Shown: one piece after another, positions 45,364 through 55,376 of the stretch
How positions within the stretch are numbered: the stretch's first letter is position 1
Layout: every line of letters starts with the position of its first letter
Origin: Sporobolomyces roseus
Lineage: Eukaryota > Basidiomycota > Microbotryomycetes > Sporidiobolales > Sporidiobolaceae
DNA length: 64,000 bases
Assembly (NCBI GenBank): GCA_016617785.1
Contig: JADILM010000002.1
Location: forward strand, 62,001 to 126,000
Reading direction: 5' to 3'
The notes under the pieces: generated by a model
Database searches by the model: none
The model's input: only the letters and a program-made list of their open reading frames with translations
What the model was told of the DNA's origin: nothing
Translations under genes and position numbers: made by a program

Positions 45364-46762
45364 ATGGGACCAGGATCCGAGGCGGATATCTGTGCAAGAA
45401 TCGCGAAATTCTGGAAGTTCTGGCGAAGACGCATTGGCGACAAGCCAGGCAACCACACTTCGCCCATGTCGCCCCAGATTCAGCTAGGGCAATTGATGCC
45501 GCAGGAGCGTGAATGTAAGCCTGACTTCCCTTTCGTTCTATTACCGAGGTTAAGCCTCGATCCGTTTTGTCAACAGACTATAAAGTCGAGGAGATATTCA
45601 ACGTTAGCGGCTTCGCTGAGCATGCTTTTTACCGTGTCAATGGAACTGCGCCGAAGGGTCCAGTCAGCGTTGTGATCGACTCCCCGAAAATGCCAGACGC
45701 CTTTGTCCGTTCGAACCCGATCGTACCACGAAACAAAGACAAGCAACAACTTGTCGACGAAGATTGGAACGTTGGGGTGAAATGGAACACGTCGGTCGTC
45801 TGGAAAAATCCTGTCGACAATCAGGAACGAAACCTCGCGCGAGAATTCTGCTTTCCTCGTTGTGCAACCGCGCAGCCGAACTATCTCACATCCAGTCACG
45901 CACGAAAGGAAATGGTGCGCTGGTTGAGAGCTTTCGACGAGCCGTACAACCCCTACTCCGATAACTCCGGTGAGATTTCATGTTTTCCTCCGTTCGATAT
46001 ATTCCCTCAACGCTAACTTGACGTATTGTAGCTCTACATCCCACCGAAACATGGTTGCAGCTTCCCGGAATGCCGAACATCGAGGAGGAGAGGCACAAAG
46101 GTTCACCATCGACTCCTCACATTTCGATCTTGCGACTCCAGATATGGGAAGACAGAAAGTTGATCAAGTCAGTGCTCGTCGTCTTCCGTATCGTCAAGCA
46201 GAGTGACGGTCTTTGTCAACCTTGGAGGATTGGGGTGAGTGCTCTGCCAATTTATCGTGCGAAGTCGAGACATCTGAAACTCTTCTTCCTCGCAGGATCC
46301 ATTGATCCCAAAGCTCTGGTCCCCGCCGCCGCCTTCTCCTCCTCATAGCTCTCCTCTTGAACACAGAACGCAATCACCAGTTCGTGGTCTCGCTATAGAT
46401 GATCTCATCCACCCTCCTCCTCCTCCGCCCTTCCTCGAACCCCAAATCGATCCGAATCGTAACGCTTTTCCTGTGCGTCTTAGTCATTACATCCATAGGT
46501 GTGATTACTGACGAGTGCTGGAGTAGATATCGAGAGGTCTCGAAGGGTACCATCGTTCTCTCGCTCCGAACGAACCTGGTCTTCCTCCTCCTGACCATAA
46601 TGTAACAAACTCTCCCCTATTTCGATCTGACACAGAGCTAATCGTCCATCATTGACTAAACAGCGTCCTCCGTGGCAGCACTCGCTCACTCACCGTCAAC
46701 GAAAGATCTACAAGCAAGAGCTTGCGAAGGGAATCGACGGAAATCGATTCGCAACTTTTTGA
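45364..46762 (+). CDS. Z2: paralogue of Z1 with different N-terminal half
   Basis: Exons run from the ATG at 45364 (MGPGSEADICARIAKFWKFW). Intron 1 joins EREY/YKVEEIFNVSGFAEHAF. The middle part, about 200 residues, is unknown (VNGTAPKGPVSVVIDSP; LAREFCFPRCATAQPNYL; HISILRLQIWEDRKLIKSVL). After the phase 0 junction WRIG/DPLIPKLW comes a Pro-rich segment (SPPPPSPPHSSPLEHR; HPPPPPPFLEP), then exon ISRGLEGYHRSLAPNEPGL and a last exon RPPWQHSLTHRQRKIYKQEL, ending FATF at TGA 46760-46762. The final exons match Z1 in order, phase and the SLTHRQRKIY block; the zinc-finger region is not shared. Function unknown. The start could be further upstream. Confidence 0.6.
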
Positions 46763-47148
46763 GCTCACTCTTGCACTCCTTGAATCCTTCATTTAATTCA
46801 TCTATCTCTTTGAGAAGATATATCCTGTTATTGACATGCTACTCCCGCCTTGGTCTTCTCGAGAGACGAAGAGAGCCTGCGAACCAAAACGAACGAAAGA
46901 TTTCGTTCTTCGTTGCGAACAGTCCATCTTCTTCCCCTCCGTGCTAACCGAGAGTGATCCGACTCGTCGTTCTCCATCGTCTAGCAAACGAACGATTGTG
47001 CTTCGCAGTAATGTCGAAATTGACCTAATCCCTTGAATACGAATTGCGAAATTCCAATTTCTTACCTTTCACCGCCTCTCCGTTCGACTCATCCACCGTG
47101 GCTCGTCCTTACTCTGATAACCACCCAAGTACTTCTGCATTCGAAGAT
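46763..47148. other. Intergenic region and 5' untranslated exon of the synaptobrevin gene
   Basis: Contains GAATTGCGAAATTCC near 47041, close to the recurrent motif. The stretch up to 47150 is open in the frame of the next gene but has no ATG, and ends in the AT of a split start codon. Confidence 0.4.
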
Positions 47149-48057
47149 ATGTAAGTCCACGCAGTCACTGCTTCCTGTAGAGAGGGACAAGAGAAGAGGA
47201 GGGGGAACGTGGTGGCTTGATCAAATCGAATGGGACAACACGCAATCTGAGGAATGAGGGAGCAGCATAGTAGGATCAGTGGGCACTAGTAGGGATTGGG
47301 TATCACCCTCTGAGCAGTCTCTGAGGTGCAGACGAAGCAATCCCTCCTATTCCACAACAGAGCCGAACCCACTAATCCCCCCTCTTTCTCCTTCTCACTC
47401 CAGGTCTGAACCCTACGATCCTTATATCCCTGGCTCAAACCCAAATGCACCAGGAGGTGGCCCAGGTCCTTCAGGAGGAGGAACTGGAGCTAAAGCACCT
47501 GGAGATGCGAGAACTCAAGCGATTCAAGCACAGATTGATGATACCGTGGGAATTATGAGGGATAATATCAACAAGGTGGCAGAGAGGGGAGAAAGGTTGG
47601 ATGCGTTACAGGATAAAACTGGTGAGTACAGTCCCTCTATTGCGAGACTTGGCGAAGAACGGGTACTAAAACGTTTCGATCAATACGATATAGATACTCT
47701 CGCGCAAAGTGCTCAGGGATTCAGGAAAGGTGCGAACAGGGTCAGGAAACGCATGGTGAGTATTCGGAGATCACACAATGCAGTTTCAATTCACTGACAT
47801 GTTGTCGTCTAACTCACTCACAGTGGTGGTACGCTATAACTCCCTTCGACTGACTGAGCCACCATGTGCTTGAGCTGACGAAGATTTGACGTTCACAGGA
47901 AGGACATGAAAATGAGAATGTTGATTGCAGCGGGTATCGCAATTCTCGTCATCATTATTGTCGGTACGTCTCTACTCCCGCTACACTCCCCCATCAAGCA
48001 GATACTGATAGCCTGGGGTTTGTGGAGCATACAGTTCCGATTGTAGTGAAGAAATAG
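47149..48057 (+). CDS. SNC1: Synaptobrevin-type R-SNARE (Snc1/Snc2 homologue)
   Basis: v-SNARE of secretory vesicles fusing with the plasma membrane or endosomes. The only usable start codon is split: A47149-T47150, intron 47151-47403, then G47404. The protein begins [20 protein letters not shown], with a Gly/Pro-rich N-terminus typical of synaptobrevins. The SNARE motif has [20 protein letters not shown] with the zero-layer Arg, then [20 protein letters not shown] and a C-terminal anchor ([20 protein letters not shown]). Exons: 47404-47621, about 47688-47757, a 5-nt exon 47824-47828, 47899-47963, 48035-48057. The 5-nt exon supplies the two Trp codons with its neighbours. About 125 residues. 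Confidence 0.9.
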
Positions 48058-49221
48058 GAATCAGCGCACGACTCGAACGACAACAACAACAATCAACCTA
48101 TTGGACCGATTTCTCCCCCTTCTTCAACTTCCGCTTAAAACCCTTTCCGAAAACTCCCTGTCCTTCGACTCTCTCCTTTTCCTCACTCGACTCCATTTTT
48201 CTTTCTTTTTCGTCTCTTTTTTTCCGATTTCACTTCGATTGACGTTCAATACCTACCTCCCTCCTCCTCCCTTCATTCGATCTCGACTACACCTCCCAGC
48301 CCTTTCTTCCTATTCCGGTCGTTCGAGCCTCGTGCACCAAGCTACACCACAAAGATCTCGTAAAATCTTTCCCTCAACTCGCCCACTCTTCCCTCGATCC
48401 CCTCTTCTCCCTTTCCTTTCAGTCTACTCACTCCTATTCTCGCTCGATCCGGCTCCCTTTCCACTTTCTTTCAGTAAACATTTCTCCTCCTTTCCTTTTT
48501 TTCCATTCGAAGCCCTTGTAAACAAATAAGTCTTTCTATGTTTTCCTCCTCTTTGGTTTGTGCCTATCACGGCGTCACTAGATCACGCGAGAGTTGCCTC
48601 ACCTGACTCATTAAGTCCTCTCTCGGATGGACACTCGGTTTCCTCGTTTTCGAAAGCTATTGAAACGACAGCTTCTCATTCGCTAGCACACACAATCTCT
48701 CACTGCAATCAGGTCAGAAGTAGCTTGAGTGAACTTGGTTTGGGGGTATTCCATTAGGTACGAAAAAGAAGGAGAAGAAAAGCAAAAGCACAACTTGAGA
48801 ACGAAAAGAGAAACAAAACCCCGGGTGAGAACGAGAAACGATAGGAGAGAGAGAGGGAGAGGGAGAGGGAGAGGGAGAGGGAGAGGGAGAGGGAGAGGGA
48901 GAGGGAGAGTGTGTGTGCGAGGTGAAGGAGTCGGAAAAGAGAGGAGAGAGGCACCTGACCTATTCTGTGTGGGGAGATGCGCCTGAGGCAGGGCAAAAGG
49001 GGGAAGGAAAGAAGGATATCGAAATTTGAAGGGATGGGATGGGGAGAGAGATAGGCAGGGAACGGAGGAGGGAGGAAGAGGGAGGAAGGGAATGCGAAGG
49101 TAAATGCTTAAAGAAGTAGTAGGTACGAGAGAGATATATGCGTGAAAGAGAGAAATGCGAGGGTTTAACGAGGATGAAAAGCGTGCGTGAGTGTAGAGAG
49201 GAGGAGAGGAGGGGGGGATGA
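48058..49221. other. Long convergent intergenic region with simple repeats
   Basis: CT-rich at left (3' side of synaptobrevin) and GA-rich at right (3' side of the acidic protein gene). Long frames here, such as a Pro/Leu-rich one on the minus strand, are products of the simple sequence. No gene assigned. Confidence 0.45.
48855..48908. repeat. Hexanucleotide repeat, 9 units of GGGAGA
   Basis: Perfect array of nine units, followed by a short GT run and preceded by a GA run. Intergenic, about 310 bp beyond the stop of the leftward gene. Confidence 0.9.
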
Positions 49222-50752
49222 TTAGAATCCACCTAATGAGTCGTAAGTGCCGAAGACGTCCTGTCTTGTATATTTCCCCAAACTGCATAATCCAAACCTC
49301 TGTTTCTTCTTCAACGCGGCACAAGCTTTCTCTTTCTCTTCCCGAACGACTCGTTCTCCTTCACCTTCTTCTTCCGAAGAGTTCTCGTCGACTGTCGTGG
49401 CGGACATTTCGGGGGAAGCGGAATCGGATCGAGTGAGGTGCGAGTGGTGAGTTAGGGAAGAAGTCGAGGAAGATGCCGTGGAAGAAGTCGAGGAATGTTG
49501 ATAGGGGTGAAGAGAGGTTGAAGGATTCGGTGAGGAGGGAGGGAGTTCGATATCTTCTTCGTGAGAGTGAGAGGAGGAAGTAGGGGAGGAAGATCGATGA
49601 GGTGAGGAATATTCCGGTTCTTCAACGATGGTTTCTGGTATTTGAACCGCTTCCTCTACCTCTTCATCATCATCATCGTCTAATCCAGTCTCTGCCGAAT
49701 CATCCACCAACATATCGTCGTCCAACTCGAGAGCTTCTTCTTCCAATTCGATATCTTCCGTAATGACTCCGACTCCAGGAATTCCAGTAACGACAGTCCC
49801 CAACGGTGAATTCGCGAGTTGTTCCCTTTCTTCACCGACAAAGAATCCACCCTCGATCAATCCATGTACTCCTTCGACAGGGTTCTCCATAGAAGGTGAA
49901 TGTTTCGGTAAATGCGCCTTGAGTCCTGCGATATTCGGTGAGATGATTCCTCCTGATTGAGATCCAGAAGCGGCAGCTTGTTGTGCTGCAGCAGCTTTCT
50001 CCCTCTCGACACACTTGATCCATCCTCCTCCTTCGTCCTTGTCTCCTTCAGCTGAACAAACTCGTTTCAGTTCGAGTGATTGCGCTTCGCAAGTAGGAAC
50101 GATAGGTGATCGGTCGTATTCTGCTGTAGAATGTGTCGGGAAGACGGATGCGTTCGTGCAACGGGCGAAACGGACGGACTTCGAGGTTGACGAACGACGA
50201 GAGACGGGTCGAGTTGGAGGTGGTGAGGAGAGAGGTGTATCGAGAGCAGAGCTACAACATCGACAGGTCAGTAAAGCGTCAGACGAGGACTAGAGAAAGA
50301 CAAACTCACGAAGTGGGAGAAGAAGAAGTGCAGAGGATTGATCTGACGGGGAGGGGAGTAGGTTGAGGACTAGCGATAACTGAGTCGACTTCGGAAGGAG
50401 GAATTCGGAGTACACCTCCTTGCGGGAAGAATGGGAAACTCGAACCGAACTCTTGAGCGAAGGAAGCGAGGGAAGGGTAAGAGTTGCTAGAATCGGGAGA
50501 ATGGGCTCTTTGTCGTTTGTGAGGTGAAGCGGCATCTGAACCGAGAGAAGAGGTCGAAGAGGCTGATGGAGAGAAGGGACATGAGGAGGAGTGTGATTGG
50601 TGAGTTGCAGCAGAGAGGTCTAGAGGGGACATCATCGGAGGAATGGGCGAAGTTAAAGAGGCGGACGAGGCGATTCCTCCCTCTGAAGTGGTCGGGTGGG
50701 AGTAACCTTGATTACGGAATTGTAGGAAAGAGGCGAATGAACAGCTCGACAT
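49222..50752 (-). CDS. Ser-rich/acidic protein with a possible PP1-docking VRF motif
   Basis: Two exons. Exon 1 from the ATG at 50752 codes MSSCSFASFLQFRNQGYSHP and a Ser/Pro-rich region with PHKRQRAHSPDS, a basic nuclear-type signal. The intron (donor about 50309, acceptor about 50251) joins at phase 2. Exon 2 begins SALDTPLSSPPPTRPVS and has KSVRFARCTNASVFPTH followed by YDRSPI, resembling the RVxF-plus-YDRSPI context of fungal PP1-targeting subunits. Then come LKAHLPKHSPSMENPVEGVH, an acidic stretch rich in Glu and Asp (about 49650-49750), Ser-rich low complexity, and a conserved-looking end CSLGKYTRQDVFGTYDSLGG. Stop TAA 49222-49224. Function is inference; the gene itself is well supported. 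Confidence 0.62.
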
Positions 50753-52123
50753 GGTGAGAGTGAGGGTTCGGTGTGTTCGGGAGTAAGGATGAGAGAGGGG
50801 CGTGAGAGAGATTGATCAAAGCGTTTGAATGCTTCAATTGACGGATTGAGGAGTGTGCTTGTATAGTGTGGTTGTTTCACTATTCAAACTAGAGTTGTCT
50901 CTGGGTGGTGGGAGGGAGGGGTCTAACAGGATTCGTCGGCCATGACGAAGGGAAGGAGGAGAGGTGAAGAAGTTGATGGGGAACTAGTTGGGGGCGAATG
51001 TCACGAAGGACAAGCGTTTCTAGTTTACTATCGCGTTGATCTTGAAGCCTGCAGAGCGGAAGAGGAGAGTGGGGAGGGGAGCGAGGATGCAAAAGGTCGG
51101 CGGGAGGTGTCAGTTCCACATCTCTCAACTCCCTCCTTCGAAAGTAGAGAATGAGGACGTACAATGAAGATAGTCCTGTAACTAAATCACACGGCCTATA
51201 GACTCTTCAACAGGGTGTGGAAAGGTGACCGAACTAATCCAATTGGTCGAATCGAACACCGACTGGGAGAAGCAAGGCGAGAGGATTTGGGGGAACCGGG
51301 ACCGCGAGTGGTGATATCTTCTTTTAAACTTGCTACTGATTCACTGGCTGGTTTCGAGTATGGGTTGGTGAGGTGCAGAGGGAGAGAGGGAGGGGAGCTT
51401 TTTTAGGGTGTTTGAAATAAAATCGTGTTTTTCTCTCGCTTTCAAACTTCTCTCAATTCTCTCTCCTTCGTTCGCTCTCTCTCTCATTCAAAGCCTCACA
51501 TGAGATGCACGACGAGTGGTGGCGACATGTCTGTCAAAAAAATACCCTCTCTCTCACTTTGCCTTCGCACGCATTGCTTCTTGGCTGAACGCTAGCATTA
51601 CTGTACTGCACCTGCATACCGACGCTAGCAGAACTTCTACTCAGCTGACCCTCTCCCTCTTCCGTCGTTGAACCAACTGTCTACCTTAAGCCCTTCGAAA
51701 GCAGGTGAAAACGAAATCTTGAAAATTCGAGGGTAACGACTTTTCGACGACGACGATAACGCTGCTCCGCTCGGCATTGGAGTGATCTCGTGGTTCGGAA
51801 AAGATGTAATTTGACCAGGTCGTGTGCTGTGCATGAGCGTGAGGAGGAGAGAGGACGTCAGCAAAAGGTGCTGAGACTTTCTCAGAACGGTTTCTTTCGG
51901 TATTCGATACGAACTTGATCAGCACAAATTCTTTGATCAGTCAAAGCATTTTCTAGGGTGAGAAGAAAGAACTCGTAGACGTCAATTCGTATCGTCTCCG
52001 AACGGAAGAGTCGGGTAAATCGGAACGAATAGGCGAAAAACCGACGACGACAACAGAGTGAGGGGAAAAGCTTGAAAGACTGGTCATTCCCGCACGTGAA
52101 GCTGGAACTACTATCAAGTTGAT
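50753..52123. other. Long intergenic region, no gene recognised
   Basis: About 1.37 kb upstream of the acidic protein gene and downstream of the glomulin-like gene. Contains a CT-rich tract at 51420-51490 and an A-run at 51536-51542. Frames up to about 90 codons exist without start context, splice partners or recognisable products. A non-coding RNA or a small gene cannot be excluded. Confidence 0.4.
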
Positions 52124-54430
52124 TCACAGAGTCTTGAGCACTTCGTCGATTCTGGTGAGAGTGGTTTGTAGGAGTTCCAACTCGAGTTGGAGGGAGGGAT
52201 CGAGAGGAGTTGAAGAGGTCGAAGAGTCAAGCCATTTCGAGAGAGTTGAGCGTAGAGGGCGGATGAAGGTCGCGTCTGTCGATTGGACGGAAGAGGTTGA
52301 ACGGATACCGGTCTATAGTAGGGCGGCGGAGTGGTGAGTGAGCGTTTTGAAGGAAGAGAAGAGGAGAGCACACCTTGTTCTTGACATCCCTTTGAAGCAT
52401 GAAGTAGTACCAATTTAGCTTCTGCATCACATCTTTTGACTTGTCCTCGACAAACTCTTCTGCCTTGAGTTCCTCGTTGTTGAGCAAGCTCGGAGGATCG
52501 AATCTGAGGAGTAATGGACCCAAATGTTCGATACATTGACTTGAAAGGAAGATCGATTCGAACTTTGGATCCTGTATCTCACCATGAGCTTCGTCAGTCA
52601 AGCTCACAGGGGAAGAGGAGAGATGGAAGAAGAGAAGAGAGGAGATAACTCACTTGATCTGCCTTCTCAAACTTCCCTCTCAAAACCTCTTTGACGATTC
52701 CAATACAAGCAGTCTTGAAGCTTGGAGTACCATCCTCCGACACGAGATCTTTGAGGAGTTCGAGTTGGGTCACTTCGGATGCTCGAGAGGTACCGGTGTG
52801 GGAGAGGACTAGGGTTGTGAGGAGTTGGAAAGAGAGGAAACGGGATTGAGGATTCGGGGAGAAAGCTGAGAGTGACGAGAGGATCTACGGGAGTTTGTAG
52901 AGTGTGAGTGAAAGAGAGAGAGAGAGGTGAGATATGGAAGAGTGAGGGAGACTCACAGGGATCAAAGAGTACAGGATATCTTCATCGTACCCCTCTTTCG
53001 CACCTTCTCCAGTCTTTGGTTTGGCGACACACCACCACAAGTAGAAGAGAATGTCATCCTCTGCAATCTTGTATGGGAAGCGAGGATCGAGGGATGCCCT
53101 GATCGTGCCGAGAACAAACCAGAGGAGGCCTCGTCGCACTCTGGGGTCAGAAATGTGGTCGTCGCCTCCAGGGGTTTGGGTGAAGTAGACAAAGCACGCG
53201 AAGTTGGAGATCATCGAGAAGGAGCCAACCGCTCGGAGGTGGCATCCACTTGTTCGACAGGTGTCAAGGAGGTTTGGGAAAGAATAATTCAGTCCAGGGA
53301 CTCCCTTCTGTTGGAATCAGCAGCTCTGGTCAGCGAGTTATCACAGCACAGATATCGAGTGGCTTATTCTTACCCACACGAAGGTCTTCAAGATATCGAA
53401 CTTTTGTTGGTAGTGCGTCGAATCGGAATCGGAATCAGTCGATGTTCGTGGTCTGTATCGAGGATGATTCTCGTAGAAGTAGTCGTCAGCCTTGTCGATA
53501 CTCAGGAGTGTACCCAGGTGACCAAAGACGTGTTCGACAAGCAACCGAGCGTATCTTTGACTCTAATGAGCATACAGAACGAAATTATTCAGCCTTGCGA
53601 CTCGTCAATTGTTCAAGGTGAAGAAGACTCACTTCGTCCTCTTGGTCTTGCGAGTCTCTCTTAATTTCGATATCGTATGCGAGATTGAGAAGTGAGGCTA
53701 CTACTTCTAATTCGGGACTCTGGGTTGACCGTCTCTTGTCGGGCTGTGAGAAATCACCTTTCGCGACGAGATGTGCCAATACGCTAGACAGCGACTGGTA
53801 GGCAGCGATGTAGAATTTGTCGGTACCTTCAACGCGCCACAAAGCTGCGTCGAATTGTGCAAAGATCAATCTCCCCACCGAGGAAAGGAAGAATCGCCTG
53901 AGATTTCACTCACCGCTTCTGTAGTTCTTGATGTACATCTTGAAAGTCTGCAACACCTTGTCGACTTTCCGATCAGATCTTTCTTCCTCTCCATCTTCGC
54001 TGATCCAATCTTCATCCATTTCTTCTGCCTCAGTAATCTTGAATTCACTCAACTCTTCTTCGAGGATGACAATGACCTCTTTGTAACTCGACAGCTCGAA
54101 GATCCAATCACGCATCTGTTCCGTGTAACGTGAAGGATGGCGACTGATGGCAGCGAGAAGAGAGAAAGGATCGTCGTAGAGAGTTTTCTAGAGAAAAGCG
54201 AGAGAATTAGCAACCACGATACTGAGATGCAGTGGAGGACATACATCGACGGCAATGGCACCACTCTGGATCTTTCTTCGCTGCTCTCCGAGTTGCGAGT
54301 GTAGCCTTTGAGTGGTTCTGAGTATTTCCTCCGCTGTTACAGGGTTTCCGTCCTCCTTGATCTGACCGAGTACTGTGGCTGATAGACAATCTAGTGTCAT
54401 CTGTGGATCATCTTGATCGGATCCGGACAT
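52124..54430 (-). CDS. Glomulin/Ybp-family-like helical-repeat protein
   Basis: About nine exons on the minus strand from ATG 54430 (MSGSDQDDPQMTLDCLSATV) to TGA 52124-52126. Almost entirely helical and Leu-rich. Segments include AEEILRTTQRLHSQLGEQRR, ISRHPSRYTEQMRDWIFELS, YKEVIVILEEELSEFKITEA, LLVEHVFGHLGTLLSIDKAD, RRGLLWFVLGTIRASLDPRF, LLTTLVLSHTGTSR, IFLSSQCIEHLGPLLLRFDP and the last exon ending LQTTLTRIDEVLKTL. Overall length and style fit the glomulin/ALF4/YAP-binding (Ybp) group, which in yeasts links to oxidative-stress signalling or the kinetochore. That assignment is tentative because no invariant motif defines the family. No signal peptide or membrane span. Confidence 0.5.
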
Positions 54431-55376
54431 GTCGAGGTGAAGTGAGGGGAAGGAGGGAGAGGTTGAACGAAAAACTTTCGGCTTGTCTTGCACCACGACA
54501 ACACTCCTGAACCACTCTAAAGAATGCTATACACTACAAGGAGCTATCTATTATGCTACCCTGGCCGTTTTCAGCTTCCGAGGTCGATCCCGCTGTTACC
54601 CACTTTGACTTTCTTCGATATTTGATCAACTCGCTATTCCACTCAACAACTCAACAGATGACCATGAACAGCTAGAGTTCATAAGGGACAATAGAGACGG
54701 AGGTATGGGAGAGGGAAAAAGGAGAAACAAGCGATGAATTCGGGGGCGGGAGAGGTTCGTTCTCTCTGGAGAAGGAAGCCCACTCCTCTCTGTTTTTCTC
54801 TCTTCCCTCTTTCTCTCCCAGGTGTGTCGAGACGAAAGAGACTTAGAGGAAGCAGAACCAGGTGTTCATAGGGTATTCAAGTAAGTCTCTTTCTCTACCT
54901 TATCCTCTCTTCCTCAAGCCAATCGACTCCTTCTCTCTCAGTTCTGCTAGCTCGCCTGCGGGCTCAACATCCTCATCTTGACGATTCTACAACGACTGAG
55001 CACGCCGATCACGACCTTTACTCGATTCTAACGACCTTTTCTAAGACTTGAGACCGCGCAAGAGCTTTCTCTTCGCCCTCATCTCTCTCAATCCACGACC
55101 ACGATTTCTCTTCATTCAACATATCACGTCAACACCTCTACAAAGTCTCCTCCCCCTCCTTCTCCACGCCGCCTCCTTCCAGCTTCAAGAATACGATTCC
55201 TTACCTTTCACGACCTCTTTGAGCGAACCTTTCCCAACTCCACCTCTTCTCATCCGTCTTCTTCGCCCACTATCACCTTAACGACCTCTTTATACCACTC
55301 ACGACCTCACGTTTTGGCTATTACGACCTCAGAACCCACTTCAGAACGTTCTCTCACGAAATCTTACGCGAACGAC
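54431..55376. promoter_or_regulatory. Divergent promoter and leader of the large Ser-rich gene
   Basis: About 950 bp. GA-rich left part, a possible leader intron (GTAAGT near 54880), and a long leader with repeated ACGACCTC/ACGACCTTT blocks (near 55014-55034, 55208, 55281, 55302, 55324). The repeated blocks may be regulatory. No coding gene. Confidence 0.4.

Noticed and set aside
12000..48100. A co-ordinated secretion gene cluster linking the R-SNAREs, Got1, the S49 peptidase and the secreted array
   Set aside because: These genes are scattered among unrelated housekeeping genes on both strands. Their proximity is better explained by high gene density.
48683..49324. 213-codon minus-strand frame rich in Pro, Leu and Ser
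   Set aside because: It is produced by CT/GA simple sequence including the GGGAGA array, has no recognisable domain and overlaps the 3' end of a better-supported gene.
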